The notes beneath the pieces are model-generated. The model searched no databases, had not been told where the DNA came from, and saw nothing but the letters and a program-made list of their open reading frames with translations. Position numbers and translations under genes: made by a program. Source: a virus. From it: a stretch of 23,301 nucleotides of DNA. Numbering within the stretch: position 1 is the stretch's first letter; each line of letters opens with the position of its first letter. The DNA lies in the IMG/VR virus record IMGVR_UViG_3300028394_000321, positions 1 to 23,301 of that record. One strand, given 5' to 3'. Below are positions 1 through 7,671 of the stretch, one piece after another.

Positions 1-354
1 GAGCAAATGCGTGGCCAAATGAAACTCGCAGAAATAGGCGCACAAAGAGAGGCTGCCATTGATGTTGGCGTGATGGATGCTTTTAACAGTGCCATTCAGC
101 AACAGGCCGACATGGTCAAAGCAGCTGGTGGATGGGCCGCATCTTTATCGGCATCAGTCCGGCCCGTGGTCACATACTGGGTTTTATTTGTCTGGAGCTT
201 CATTCACGTTTGGTTTGCGTATAACGCATGGCTTGCCGGTGCGCCAGCCGTTGAAGTGTTCAAGACAATGATGACTCCAGATTTCTCGGCCTTACTGGCT
301 GGGACAATCAACTTCTGGTTTCTTGATCGCACATTGGCCAAGCGTGGGTTATGA
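1..354 (+). CDS. Holin, 3TM-type, 5' end cut by window
   Basis: Probable holin, the inner-membrane protein that opens a path for the endolysin at the end of infection. The frame is open from the first base, and the in-frame ATG at 7 is preceded by two sense codons, so the true start probably lies upstream. The visible part has an amphipathic helix-rich N-terminal stretch, then a Trp/Phe-rich membrane segment (about residues 55-77 counted from the ATG at 7, after Arg-Pro-Val-Val) and a second hydrophobic segment (about 93-107) ending in WFLDRTLAKRG. This resembles the C-terminal two-thirds of the 3TM holin family also seen in gene transfer agents. Its stop overlaps the start of the lysozyme gene (ATGA), the usual holin-endolysin coupling. 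The family call rests on remembered patterns and on context. Confidence 0.72.
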   Translation, partial: EQMRGQMKLAEIGAQREAAIDVGVMDAFNSAIQQQADMVKAAGGWAASLSASVRPVVTYWVLFVWSFIHVWFAYNAWLAGAPAVEVFKTMMTPDFSALLAGTINFWFLDRTLAKRGL

Positions 355-794
355 ACTTAGAGTTGGCAGCATCACTCTGTAAGCAATTCGAGGGCTTTCG
401 GGCTAGGCCGTATCTATGTCCAGCTAATGTTGCCACAATAGGTTTTGGCTCGACTTACTATGCCAATGGTACTAAGGTCACATTAAATGATCCTTTAATA
501 AGTTTGGAAGAAGCAAACAATCTTTTAATGTATGAACTGGAGCACACCTATTTGCCTGGTGTTGTCAGAAACTGTCCCATTCTTCTAACAGATGAAAGAA
601 AGTGCAATGCGGTCGTAGATTGGTGCTACAACCTGGGCGTGGGCCGTCTCCAGACATCCACTTTAAAGCGAAAAATCAATGCCCAAGACTGGGAAGGCGC
701 TCAAGAGCAGCTCATGCTCTGGACCAAGGGTGGGGGCAAAGTTTTGCCTGGTCTATTGAAGCGCAGAAAAGCTGAGTGCTTACTTTTAAATTAA
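351..794 (+). CDS. Endolysin, GH24 lysozyme (T4/P1-type muramidase)
   Basis: Muramidase that cleaves the N-acetylmuramic acid to N-acetylglucosamine bond of peptidoglycan and lyses the host. The 147-aa length suits a single-domain phage lysozyme. The N-terminus carries FEGFRARPY with catalytic Glu14, followed by Cys23 and Thr29. The Glu-9-Cys-6-Thr spacing equals the Glu-Asp-Thr triad of T4 lysozyme, and Cys in the middle position is known from P1 Lyz. The TIGFGST segment (29-35) and the NLGVG motif (about 94-98) are also typical. No signal peptide or signal-anchor helix is visible, so the enzyme should be cytoplasmic and depend on the holin just upstream, with which it shares an ATGA overlap. 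Confidence 0.93.
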   Translation: MNLELAASLCKQFEGFRARPYLCPANVATIGFGSTYYANGTKVTLNDPLISLEEANNLLMYELEHTYLPGVVRNCPILLTDERKCNAVVDWCYNLGVGRLQTSTLKRKINAQDWEGAQEQLMLWTKGGGKVLPGLLKRRKAECLLLN

Positions 795-824
795 ATTGAC
801 ATAAAAGTCATTTAAGGTGTTGAT

Positions 825-1199
825 ATGTCTAACATTCCCACACCAGAAGACTCCGCGCTTTTTGCACAAAGTGTGCGGAAATGGCAGCAAGTGCTTAATC
901 TTGGCGACTGGCGCATCGAGAAGGGATTGAAGCCTGCAAAGAATGCCATGGCATCAGTGGAATTCAATGAAGGCGCCAGACTGGCCACATATCGTTTGGG
1001 TGACTTTGGTGCTGAGAAGATCACCCCAGAATCTTTAGACCAGACGGCCCTGCATGAATTGCTTCATGTCTTTTTGCATGATCTTCTGACAGTGGCCCAA
1101 GACCCTAAATCATCTCAAGATGAGATTGAGGCTCAAGAGCATAGGGTGGTCAATCTGCTAGAAAAATTACTCTCTAAGGATTCCAATGGGCAGTTCTAA
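825..1199 (+). CDS. Putative zinc metallopeptidase-like protein (HELLH)
   Basis: A 124-aa protein with an HExxH zinc site, His77-Glu78-Leu-Leu-His81, in a hydrophobic helix (ALHELLHVFLHDLL). A later EAQEHRVVNLLEKL helix (about 107-120) may supply a third ligand. The N-terminus QSVRKWQQVLNLGDWRI resembles small phage proteins annotated as putative metallopeptidases or SprT-like. No substrate can be inferred; a role in host takeover or lysis would be a guess. The start is supported by AAGGTG six bases upstream of ATG 825. It follows the lysozyme after 30 bases and overlaps the next gene by 14 bases, so it belongs to the same lysis-region operon. Confidence 0.7.
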   Translation: MSNIPTPEDSALFAQSVRKWQQVLNLGDWRIEKGLKPAKNAMASVEFNEGARLATYRLGDFGAEKITPESLDQTALHELLHVFLHDLLTVAQDPKSSQDEIEAQEHRVVNLLEKLLSKDSNGQF

Positions 1200-2172
1200 C
1201 GAAACGTGTACTGATACCGAGTTTATTCAACTATGGGGTCAACTTCAATCTGCACAAAAAGTAGCAGATCATCTTGGCATTGCAAATAGGGCAGTTCATT
1301 TGCGTAGAAGATGGATTGAGAAGCACTACAACATGGCACTTTATGCAAGTGACCATCGTGGTGTTAAATACGACAAAAACAAACCCAAGTCATTTAGTCC
1401 ACTAAAGCAAGTTGAGCTTGGAATGCTAGATGGCACTGTGATTGTTTTCTCTGATGCCCACTTTATACCTGGTCAAAGGTCCACGGCCTTTAAAGGCTTA
1501 CTGTGGGCCATTCAAGAATTCAAGCCTAAAGCTATCATCTGTAATGGAGATGCGTTTGATGGGGCTTCAATAAGCCGCCATGATGTGACTGAACTTCCTC
1601 AGACTTCAGTCATTCAAGAATTGAAAGCCTGCCAAGGTGCATTGGGTGAAATAGAGGAAGTGGCCAAGGCAGCCAGACACAATGTAAAGCTACTGTTTAC
1701 ATGGGGAAACCATGACATTCGTTTTGGCAATCGACTGGCCCAGCACGCGCCACAATTTAAAGAGGTCAAAGGCTTTAAGTTAACTGACCACATTACTGAA
1801 TGGGACTTCTGCTGGGCAGTGTGGCCTACTGAGCAGTGCATCATCAAACACCGATACAAGGGGGGAATTCATGCTACCCACAACAACACTGTCAACGCTG
1901 GTGTCAGCATAATAACCGGTCATTTGCATTCATTAAAAGTCACGCCATTCAGCGACTACAACGGGGTTAGATACGGGGTAGACACGGGGACACTGGCCGA
2001 GACTGATGGCCCTCAATTTACTTATGCCGAGATCAATCCAAGCAATCACAGATCAGGCTTTGCGGTGCTGAACTTCTTTAATGGGACACTTTTGTGGCCA
2101 GAGCTGGTCCATAAGTTTGATGAGGACATGGTCCAGTTTAGGGGCCAAGTGATTGATGTGGGTCAATTTTGA
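1186..2172 (+). CDS. Calcineurin-like metallophosphoesterase with N-terminal HTH-like segment
   Basis: A 328-aa metal-dependent phosphoesterase. The core shows the family motifs in order: Asp90-Ala-His92 (VIVFSDAHF), Gly-Asp at 121-122 (ICNGDAFDG), Gly-Asn-His-Asp at 174-177, a His near 232 (ATHNN), and Gly-His-Leu-His at 245-248. These are the two-metal ligands of the calcineurin/Mre11 superfamily. Residues about 14-47, before the core, look like a helix-turn-helix (QSAQKVADHLGIANRAVHLR), suggesting a DNA-contacting or dimerising extension. The substrate (phosphodiester, nucleotide or phosphoprotein) cannot be told from sequence. The start codon lies inside the preceding gene (14-base overlap), which implies translational coupling. 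The next small gene starts on this gene's stop codon. Confidence 0.85.
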   Translation: MGSSNETCTDTEFIQLWGQLQSAQKVADHLGIANRAVHLRRRWIEKHYNMALYASDHRGVKYDKNKPKSFSPLKQVELGMLDGTVIVFSDAHFIPGQRSTAFKGLLWAIQEFKPKAIICNGDAFDGASISRHDVTELPQTSVIQELKACQGALGEIEEVAKAARHNVKLLFTWGNHDIRFGNRLAQHAPQFKEVKGFKLTDHITEWDFCWAVWPTEQCIIKHRYKGGIHATHNNTVNAGVSIITGHLHSLKVTPFSDYNGVRYGVDTGTLAETDGPQFTYAEINPSNHRSGFAVLNFFNGTLLWPELVHKFDEDMVQFRGQVIDVGQF

Positions 2173-2312
2173 GTGCCTGGCTGATCATTCTGACTGGTGC
2201 GATCTATGCCTATATTGCTGGGGAGCAGCTGCTTAAAGGCAATGCGTCTATGGCCGTGGTCTATGCAGGCTATGCATTTTCAAATGTGGGGCTGTACTTG
2301 ATGGCCAAATAA
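2169..2312 (+). CDS. 47-aa membrane protein with TTG start
   Basis: A short gene beginning at TTG 2169, which overlaps the stop of the phosphoesterase as TTGA. The product starts MSAWLIILTGAIYAYIAGEQ and ends GLYLMAK. It has two hydrophobic stretches (about residues 3-18 and 28-45) separated by a short polar turn (GEQLLKGN), so a two-helix membrane hairpin is likely. The tight overlap, the clean stop and the membrane composition argue that it is real despite the rare start codon. It is the last gene of the lysis operon. It could be a second holin/antiholin or simply a small membrane factor; I cannot choose between them. Confidence 0.68.
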   Translation: MSAWLIILTGAIYAYIAGEQLLKGNASMAVVYAGYAFSNVGLYLMAK

Positions 2313-2322
2313 GCCCCATTTG
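2281..2322 (+). other. Imperfect hairpin at the end of the lysis operon
   Basis: The segment CAAATGTGGGGC (2281-2292) can pair with GCCCCATTTG (2313-2322) with one bulged base, closing a 20-base loop that contains the stop codon of the 47-aa gene. No T-run follows, so it is not a standard intrinsic terminator. It lies where plus-strand and minus-strand transcription meet. Confidence 0.3.
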
Positions 2323-2333
2323 TAGCTTATAGA

Positions 2334-2561
2334 TTACAGCTCTTCTTTGGAATCTAAAGCGAAAGGTGGGATTTCCTCTTCTTCTGTGTCTTCATCTTCA
2401 AACTCTTCATCATCAAGGTCAACTGCTTCATATTCAACTGCCCAGCCGTGTTCTTCTTGAAAAGCAATGAAATCTTTGATGATCTCAATTTTCTCAAAAT
2501 CCCACGTTTCAATTGTAATTTTCTCATTTTCAATAAAACCCAAGTCCATTTCAAATTTCAT
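2334..2561 (-). CDS. Very acidic 75-aa protein, unknown function
   Basis: No family recognised. The 75-aa product has 29 Asp/Glu against 5 Lys and no Arg, with the densest acidic stretch at residues 48-63. The N-terminal part (FIENEKITIETWDFEKIEII) looks like alternating beta strand and helix. A good ribosome site (GGGGA, five bases before ATG) fixes the start. It is a single minus-strand gene between two plus-strand operons and has its own promoter-like sequence, which suggests an accessory gene expressed at a different time. A DNA-mimic or host-factor-binding role would fit such charge, but nothing specific shows it. Confidence 0.66.
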   Translation of the reverse strand: MKFEMDLGFIENEKITIETWDFEKIEIIKDFIAFQEEHGWAVEYEAVDLDDEEFEDEDTEEEEIPPFALDSKEEL

Positions 2562-2594
2562 GACATTCCCCAGTTAAAGCAGCCAATTGCTGCA

Positions 2595-2622
2595 AAATTA
2601 TCGTAGTCTGATTTTGTGTCAA
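2595..2622 (-). promoter_or_regulatory. Possible promoter for the acidic minus-strand gene
   Basis: Read on the minus strand there is a perfect -35 TTGACA (2622-2617), a 16-base spacer and TAATTT (2600-2595) as a weak -10. Downstream, GCAGC (2579-2583) and GCTGC (2589-2593) form a small inverted repeat between this site and the ribosome site, a possible operator. The -35 is convincing; the -10 is not. Confidence 0.4.
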
Positions 2623-2667
2623 TGAAAAGTCTTATCCATTGGGGGCTGTTTAGGGCAAAATTAGCCC

Positions 2668-3318
2668 ATGTCCAGCCAAACACAACAACTTGAGAATCCA
2701 GCACCACCGACCCTTGGTTATCCGACCGAGGTCTATGAGCGCAGGCACTTCAATGAGAACAATGGTTCGCTGACGATTTACTTTAAAAAGCTGGCCAGTG
2801 TGTTGGGGTCTTTATTTGGACCAAGAGGTGGTCGGTTTATGAATAACCCTTATGGGGCTTTTCAAGACTCGACCGACCAAGTGGCTGCCAATACCACCAC
2901 GGCCTATGCGGTCACATTCAACACCACAGACTTTTCCAATGGCGTGACAATGGCCAGTGGGTCCAGAATCACTGTGGCCGATGCCGGAATCTGGAACTTG
3001 CAGTTTTCCATACAGTTTACAAACACGACAAATGCTTCTCAAGATGTGGATGTCTGGTTTCGGGTCAATGGCACAAATGTGGCCAACTCAAACAGCCGAT
3101 TTGGCTTTGCACCTAGAAAAGGTGCTGGAGACCCGTACCACACCATTGCTGCCATCAACTACTTTGTGAGCTTAAATGCGACTGACTATGTTGAGATAAT
3201 GTGGAGGCCAACCGATGTCGGTGTATCCATTGAGCAATACCCTGCCGGAACAAGCCCCACACGGCCAGCAGTCCCATCAGCCATTGTCACAATGAGCTTT
3301 GTCTCAAACATTACTTAA
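2668..3318 (+). CDS. Virion structural protein, probable tail/receptor-binding protein
   Basis: A 216-aa protein. After a polar N-terminal segment (1-35) it has a likely helix (LTIYFKKLASVLGSLFG, about 35-51), then an NNPYGAFQDSTDQ stretch. The rest is rich in Thr, Asn and aromatic beta-strand pattern: FNTTDFSNGVTM, SRITVADAGIWNLQFSIQF, DVDVWFRVNG, and a final AIVTMSFVSNIT. The pattern of strands with ADAGIWNLQFSIQF resembles C1q/TNF-like jelly-roll heads found in phage tail proteins and in marine and freshwater phage virions. It opens the structural operon, nine bases before the stabilisation protein. No clear ribosome site precedes ATG 2668. The jelly-roll assignment is inference. Confidence 0.6.
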   Translation: MSSQTQQLENPAPPTLGYPTEVYERRHFNENNGSLTIYFKKLASVLGSLFGPRGGRFMNNPYGAFQDSTDQVAANTTTAYAVTFNTTDFSNGVTMASGSRITVADAGIWNLQFSIQFTNTTNASQDVDVWFRVNGTNVANSNSRFGFAPRKGAGDPYHTIAAINYFVSLNATDYVEIMWRPTDVGVSIEQYPAGTSPTRPAVPSAIVTMSFVSNIT

Positions 3319-3326
3319 ATACTGCC

Positions 3327-4805
3327 ATGTACATACCTTTAAAGCTACCCCCAGGTGTTTTCCGAAATGGTACTGAATACCAGGCAGCAGGCCGCTGGTA
3401 TGACGCAAACCTAGTTCGCTGGTATGAGGGGACACTGCGCCCCATCAATGGATGGCGCACCAGGTCAAGCTCACAGATGACAGGCTCATGCCGAGGCATC
3501 ATCACTTGGCGCGATAACAGTGGCAACCGATACATTGGCGCTGGAACGCATACCAAGCTCTACGCCATGAATGAGGCGGGGACACTCAAAGACATCACGC
3601 CCACGAGCTTCACAACCGGCTATGCCAGCTCCACAACCCTCACAGGCTATGGTTACAGCACTTATGGCACATTCGCCTATGGTGTGGCACGGCCAGACAC
3701 TGGAACGCCAATTGCAGCCACCACCTGGTCACTTGATACATGGGGCGAGTATTTGATTGCTTGCTCTAGCACCGATGGCAAGCTCTATGAGTGGCAATTA
3801 GGCTTTGCAACGCCTACCAAGGCAGCGGCAATCACCAATGCACCCACTGGAAACAAAGCAGTTTTAGTCACCCAAGAGCGAATTATCTTTGCCCTTGGCG
3901 CTGGTGGAAACCCAAGGAAAGTGCAATGGTGCGACCAAGAAAACAATACCCAGTGGACACCGGCAGGTGACAATCTGGCAGGCGACTATGACTTAGCCAG
4001 CCCTGGCTCACTCATTGCCGGCAAGCGGGTCAAGGGTGTCAATCTACTGTTTACAGATGTGGATGTCCACACGGCCCAGTATGTTGGCGCGCCATTTGTT
4101 TATGGATTTGAAAAGGCTGGCTCTGGATGTGGTCTTATTTCGGCCCAAGCAGTGGCGGCCATTGACACTGCTGCAATTTGGATGAGTAGGGCAGGCTTTT
4201 GGATTTATGACGGCTATGTCAAGCCACTGCCAAGTGATGTGTCGGATTACATCTTTGACAATATCAACTATGCGCAGGCATCCAAGATTTATGCGGTCCA
4301 TGTCAGCAAGTTTGGTGAGATTTGGTGGTATTACCCAAGTGCATCCAGTAATGAAAATGACAGTTATGTCACTTTCAACTACCGCGAAAACCACTGGAAC
4401 ATTGGCACATTGGCCAGAACTGCTGGGGTTGATGCTGGCGTGTTCACCTATCCATTGATGGTGTCAACCACTGGTTACATCTATGAGCATGAGGTCGGTT
4501 TTAACTATGACAGCGCCAGCCTTTACGCTGAGTCTGGCCCAGTCCAATTAGGCAATGGCGACAATATCATGTCGGTGCGTCAAGTCATTCCAGATGAGCA
4601 GACACTGGGTGAGGCGGTAGTTTCATTCAAAACGCGAAATTACCCGACAGGCACACAATCCACATTTGGACCATATACGGCAGCCAACCCGACTTCAGTC
4701 CGGTTTTCTGGGCGCCAGGTCAATGTGAAGGTGACTGGCAACACTTTGGCTGACTGGCGGGTGGGCGTGATGAGATTAGAGGCTGTGCCGTCTGGTAAGC
4801 GATGA
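3327..4805 (+). CDS. Packaged DNA stabilisation protein-like (P22 gp10 family)
   Basis: A 492-aa protein whose N-terminus, MYIPLKLPPGVFRNGTEYQA followed by GRWYDANLVRWYEGTLRPING, is characteristic of phage head-tail plug proteins annotated as stabilisation proteins. The body is a series of beta-strand repeats rich in Trp, Tyr and Gly (for example ITWRDNSGNRYIGAGTHTKLYAM, WSLDTWGEYLIACSSTDGKLYEW, AAIWMSRAGFWIYDGYVKPLP, DSYVTFNYRENHWNIGTL), consistent with a beta-propeller. In P22, gp10 closes the portal channel after DNA packaging. The gene overlaps the next one by four bases (ATGA at 4802). The family call rests on recognised N-terminal pattern and context. Confidence 0.72.
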   Translation: MYIPLKLPPGVFRNGTEYQAAGRWYDANLVRWYEGTLRPINGWRTRSSSQMTGSCRGIITWRDNSGNRYIGAGTHTKLYAMNEAGTLKDITPTSFTTGYASSTTLTGYGYSTYGTFAYGVARPDTGTPIAATTWSLDTWGEYLIACSSTDGKLYEWQLGFATPTKAAAITNAPTGNKAVLVTQERIIFALGAGGNPRKVQWCDQENNTQWTPAGDNLAGDYDLASPGSLIAGKRVKGVNLLFTDVDVHTAQYVGAPFVYGFEKAGSGCGLISAQAVAAIDTAAIWMSRAGFWIYDGYVKPLPSDVSDYIFDNINYAQASKIYAVHVSKFGEIWWYYPSASSNENDSYVTFNYRENHWNIGTLARTAGVDAGVFTYPLMVSTTGYIYEHEVGFNYDSASLYAESGPVQLGNGDNIMSVRQVIPDEQTLGEAVVSFKTRNYPTGTQSTFGPYTAANPTSVRFSGRQVNVKVTGNTLADWRVGVMRLEAVPSGKR

Positions 4806-5170
4806 GCGATCAAGAGCATTTGGAAAGGTTGCGCCACCATGTGGTAGCGGCATTAGAATACTCTGGAGGCACACATAATTTTGAAGATGTCGCTGAGATG
4901 GTCGAGGATCACAGATTACAGCTGTGGCCGGCCAAGGACTCGGTGGTGTTGACAGAGATCATTGTCTATCCCAGGCTAAAGAATTTGCATTATTTTCTGG
5001 CTGGTGGCGACCTAGATGAACTCTCACGGATGCGACCATTGATCGAATCCTGGGGCAAATCAGTTGGTTGCACCAGGGTGACTTTGGCAGGCCGAAGAGG
5101 CTGGGCAAAGACATTTTTGAAAGACGAAGGTTACAGCCCACAGTGGTCTGTAATGGCAAAGGAACTTTAG
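4802..5170 (+). CDS. Small GNAT-like phage protein
   Basis: A 122-aa protein. The strand-helix order resembles an acetyltransferase (GNAT) fold: a strand pair around DHRLQLWPAKDSVVLTEIIVYP (about 37-58), a helix DELSRMRPLIESWGKSVGC (about 71-89), a strand TRVTLAGRRGW, and a final KTFLKDEGYSPQWSVMAKEL. Proteins like this sit among virion genes of podoviruses; T7 gp13 has been compared with acetyltransferases. The classic acetyl-CoA loop (Q/RxxGxG/A) is not visible, so enzymatic activity is doubtful. It starts on the stop codon of the preceding gene and is followed after 10 bases by the next, with an AGGAG-type site. Confidence 0.6.
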   Translation: MSDQEHLERLRHHVVAALEYSGGTHNFEDVAEMVEDHRLQLWPAKDSVVLTEIIVYPRLKNLHYFLAGGDLDELSRMRPLIESWGKSVGCTRVTLAGRRGWAKTFLKDEGYSPQWSVMAKEL

Positions 5171-5180
5171 GAGAATAGAT

Positions 5181-6257
5181 ATGGCAATTTCAGCGGGACT
5201 TGCATGGTCATTGGCCAATGGCATTACTCAAGAAAAATTCAATGAGAATTTAATTAACGCATATGCAGCCGCCCAAGCAAAAGGCTTAACTGATGCGCAA
5301 ATTGAAAGCAACATGAATCAGTATGGCATCAGCGCTGCTGATGTTGCCAATGCGTTTCGTGTGCCGGTTTCAGATGTCCAGTCTAGGCTTGATGCGGCAA
5401 AGCCTACAACAACCACCGAAATTTCTTATGATCAAGCGGCTATGGCTGAACTTGCAAGACGTCAGGCTCAATGGGATGAACAGCAGCGCTTAAATGTTAT
5501 AAATAATCAGGCGCAGATTACTGCCAACCAAGCGGCTTATGCAGAGCAACAGCGCTTGAATGCTTTAGCAAGTGCCGAACAGCAGCGCTTGAATAATCTA
5601 GCGTATGCAGAGCAGCAGCGCTTAAATAATTTAAAAAATCAGCAGCAGATTACGACTAACCAAAAGGCTTATCAGGACTATTTGGCCAATCAAGCCAAGT
5701 TGGCATCAGAGCAGACTGACAAAACAACTGGCTTTCAGACTAGTGCAGGCACAATGCCATTTGCCAATGCGACCCAAGGCTTTGCACAGAACTTTCAGAA
5801 CTACCAATCCATTGCACCAGGCGCGCAATACAACCCAGCTGTCATGGCTGGTGGTGCATCCCCTTACAGCCTGATCAGAGGCCAAATGCAACCCATGGGC
5901 AATCCATACGCTGGCGTGGTAGCAGGCCAAGCAATGGGTGGCTATAACCCAGCTTTGTATGATCAGATCGCGGCTGCCAATGTGGCCAAGACTGCGGCAG
6001 AGACTGCGGCCACAACAGCTGCAACACAAACAGGCATGGAGCAAAGCAGCACTGGCGGCATGGCCAAAGGCGGCATGGTCGATGGTGGCTTGATGTTTGG
6101 TGCAAACCCTCCTGGTCCAGATGATGGCGCTGTCAACCTTGATATGGGTGAATATGTGATCAAGAAGTCTTCAGTCAATAAGTATGGCCGTGGACTTCTG
6201 GACATGATCAATGAAGGCAAAGTGCCTGCCAATAAATTAAAGTCTTTACTCGGATAA
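5181..6257 (+). CDS. Virion protein with hendecad (11-residue) coiled-coil repeats
   Basis: A 358-aa protein of unknown precise role. Residues 1-75 are helical, with two short repeats (LTDAQIESNMNQYGISAADV). Residues about 98-174 consist of consecutive 11-residue units, several carrying EQQRLN, predicted to form a long coiled coil. The middle is Gln/Asn/Ala/Gly-rich. The C-terminus has GGMVDGG and then PGPDDGAVNLDMGEYVIKK followed by helix NKYGRGLLDMINEG, a module I recall from other phage structural or internal proteins. It lies between the GNAT-like protein and further Ala/Gln-rich proteins, and the start is supported by AGGAG upstream. An internal-virion or tail-fibre-shaft role is likely. 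Confidence 0.62.
   Translation: MAISAGLAWSLANGITQEKFNENLINAYAAAQAKGLTDAQIESNMNQYGISAADVANAFRVPVSDVQSRLDAAKPTTTTEISYDQAAMAELARRQAQWDEQQRLNVINNQAQITANQAAYAEQQRLNALASAEQQRLNNLAYAEQQRLNNLKNQQQITTNQKAYQDYLANQAKLASEQTDKTTGFQTSAGTMPFANATQGFAQNFQNYQSIAPGAQYNPAVMAGGASPYSLIRGQMQPMGNPYAGVVAGQAMGGYNPALYDQIAAANVAKTAAETAATTAATQTGMEQSSTGGMAKGGMVDGGLMFGANPPGPDDGAVNLDMGEYVIKKSSVNKYGRGLLDMINEGKVPANKLKSLLG
5472..5702 (+). repeat. Tandem 33-bp (11-codon) repeats, order A-B-A-A-A-B-a
   Basis: Seven consecutive 33-base units encode 11-residue blocks. The A type contains EQQRLN (at 5478, 5544, 5577 and 5610). The B type reads NQAQITANQAA (5505-5537) and NQQQITTNQKA (5637-5669). The last unit (5670-5702) is degenerate. 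Synonymous differences between copies, such as CTTGAAT versus CTTAAAT, show that the units are not a recent perfect amplification. Confidence 0.88.
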
Positions 6258-6266
6258 GGTGGCAAT

Positions 6267-7220
6267 ATGTCAAAAGGTGGAACAACTACATCGACAAGCT
6301 CCATTGATCCACAGATCAAAGAAGCATTCTTGGCCAACTTTCAGCAGGCCCAAGGGGTCGCTGGTGCATTGCCGGTCCAGCAGTTTGCTGGCTACAACCC
6401 AATGTATCAGGCAGGCGAGGAGGCTCTGGTCAACACGGCCCTTGCTGGCCCAGGCATTAGTGGCACTGACTTGGCCGCACAGATGGCCGCTTATGGCGGT
6501 GTCTATCAGCCTGCACAGATTTCAGCGCAGCAGACTAATTTAAGCATGGGGCAAGGCCCAGGCTCAATTGGCAGCTACATGAATCCTTACACAAGCATGG
6601 TGCGTGAAAACGCATTGGGTGATTTGGAATCAGCAAGACGCGCTGCCATCCAGCAGACTGGTGAACGCGCAAACGCTGCACGAGCATTTGGTGGATCACG
6701 CCAAGGTGTGGCAGAGGCTTTGACCAATGCTGGATTTGCCAAGCAGGCCGCCACACTTGGCACAACATTGAACGAGCAGGCATTTAACCAGGCAATGGCC
6801 ATGCAGCAGGCCGACATTGGCCGCAGATCAGCAGCCGACATTGCCAATCAGCAAGCAGGCTTGCAAGGTGCGCAATTGAGGCTAGGCGGTGCAAGCCAGC
6901 TAGGCAATTTGGCTGCACAACAACAAGCATTGCGTCTTGGTGGCGCTCAAGCTGTTATGGCCGCTGGTGGTGCGCGTCAGGCTTTGGACCAGCAGCAGAT
7001 GGATGCCATTCGCAATATTGGCCTCCAGCGTCTGGGCGTGGTTCAGTCTTCACTCGGTGCGCAGCCTGCCAATCTTGGCATGGTGGCAACGACTCCATAC
7101 ACTCAGAATGTTGGCGCTGGCTTATTGGGCGGTGCATTGGCCGGCTCTCAATTGGCTGGCACTCTTGGTCTTACAGCAGGCACTGGTGCTGGCCTTGGTG
7201 CATTGGCTGCGCTGATCTAA
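6267..7220 (+). CDS. Probable internal virion protein, Ala/Gln-rich
   Basis: A 317-aa protein. It starts MSKGGTTTSTSSIDPQIKEA, then GYNPMYQAGEEAL, then YMNPYTSMVRENALGDLESARR (about 108-129). Next comes the very recognisable ERANAARAFGGSRQGVAEA (about 137-155). A long Ala/Gln helical region follows (160-260), and the C-terminus is Gly/Ala/Leu-rich and hydrophobic (about 285-317), possibly membrane-interacting. The NPYT and AFGGSRQGV patterns are familiar from uncharacterised virion proteins of uncultured aquatic podoviruses. A role as an injected or internal core protein is inferred from composition and position. RBS AAGGTGG precedes ATG 6267. Confidence 0.6.
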   Translation: MSKGGTTTSTSSIDPQIKEAFLANFQQAQGVAGALPVQQFAGYNPMYQAGEEALVNTALAGPGISGTDLAAQMAAYGGVYQPAQISAQQTNLSMGQGPGSIGSYMNPYTSMVRENALGDLESARRAAIQQTGERANAARAFGGSRQGVAEALTNAGFAKQAATLGTTLNEQAFNQAMAMQQADIGRRSAADIANQQAGLQGAQLRLGGASQLGNLAAQQQALRLGGAQAVMAAGGARQALDQQQMDAIRNIGLQRLGVVQSSLGAQPANLGMVATTPYTQNVGAGLLGGALAGSQLAGTLGLTAGTGAGLGALAALI

Positions 7221-7221
7221 C

Positions 7222-7671
7222 ATGAGACAAAACCCAACCCCAGAGCCACAACGCTACGCTGACGCGCAGCTGATGGCTTTGCTTGATCCATCAAGTAAGC
7301 GTGACACCATCTTGATCACGCCTGGATCACCGATGCCGTCTCGCATCCCTGATGGGCTGACAGTCGCTGAGACAAGCCGAGGCATTGTGATCACCAGCGA
7401 CCCTGCAAAGGTCAGGATCATTGACCAAGGGTCTGAGAAAGATGTGGGCATGGCGCTTTTTGGCTATGCATACGATCAGGCCAAAGGTTTTGACAATGTC
7501 GCGGTGGCCATGGATAGAGCTGGAACACCGGTGGCAGAACTAGCCATCAAGCCTGGTCAAGAGAGACGGGCCATGAGGGCTGCGTCTTTGCTTGCACCAG
7601 ATACAGGATCAACTAACATGATGAGCAGAGGCGATGTGGTCAATACTCGCCTCAAAGGTTTATTGGATTAA
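7222..7671 (+). CDS. Phage protein of unknown function in virion operon
   Basis: A 149-aa protein with no recognised domain. It has a Pro-rich start (MRQNPTPEPQRYADAQLMAL), a beta-rich middle (DTILITPGSPMPSRIPDGLTVA then RGIVITSDPAKVRII, about 29-68), a helix (DVGMALFGYAYDQAKGF, about 74-90) and a basic helical end. It starts one base after the stop of the previous gene and is followed after nine bases by the next, so it is co-expressed with virion genes. The TSDPAKVRIIDQGSEKDVGMALFGY portion looks like a segment found next to internal-virion genes of related phages; that is memory, not a search. Confidence 0.58.
   Translation: MRQNPTPEPQRYADAQLMALLDPSSKRDTILITPGSPMPSRIPDGLTVAETSRGIVITSDPAKVRIIDQGSEKDVGMALFGYAYDQAKGFDNVAVAMDRAGTPVAELAIKPGQERRAMRAASLLAPDTGSTNMMSRGDVVNTRLKGLLD

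Noticed and set aside
796-824. TTGACA before the metallopeptidase-like gene as a promoter
   Set aside because: The -35 is perfect, but no acceptable -10 lies 16-18 bases downstream, and the next ATG is too close.
2354-2554. Second minus-strand frame (66 aa) within the acidic gene
   Set aside because: It is a shifted frame of the acidic gene with a Lys/Leu/Met composition expected from reading GAA-rich codons out of frame, and has no ribosome site.
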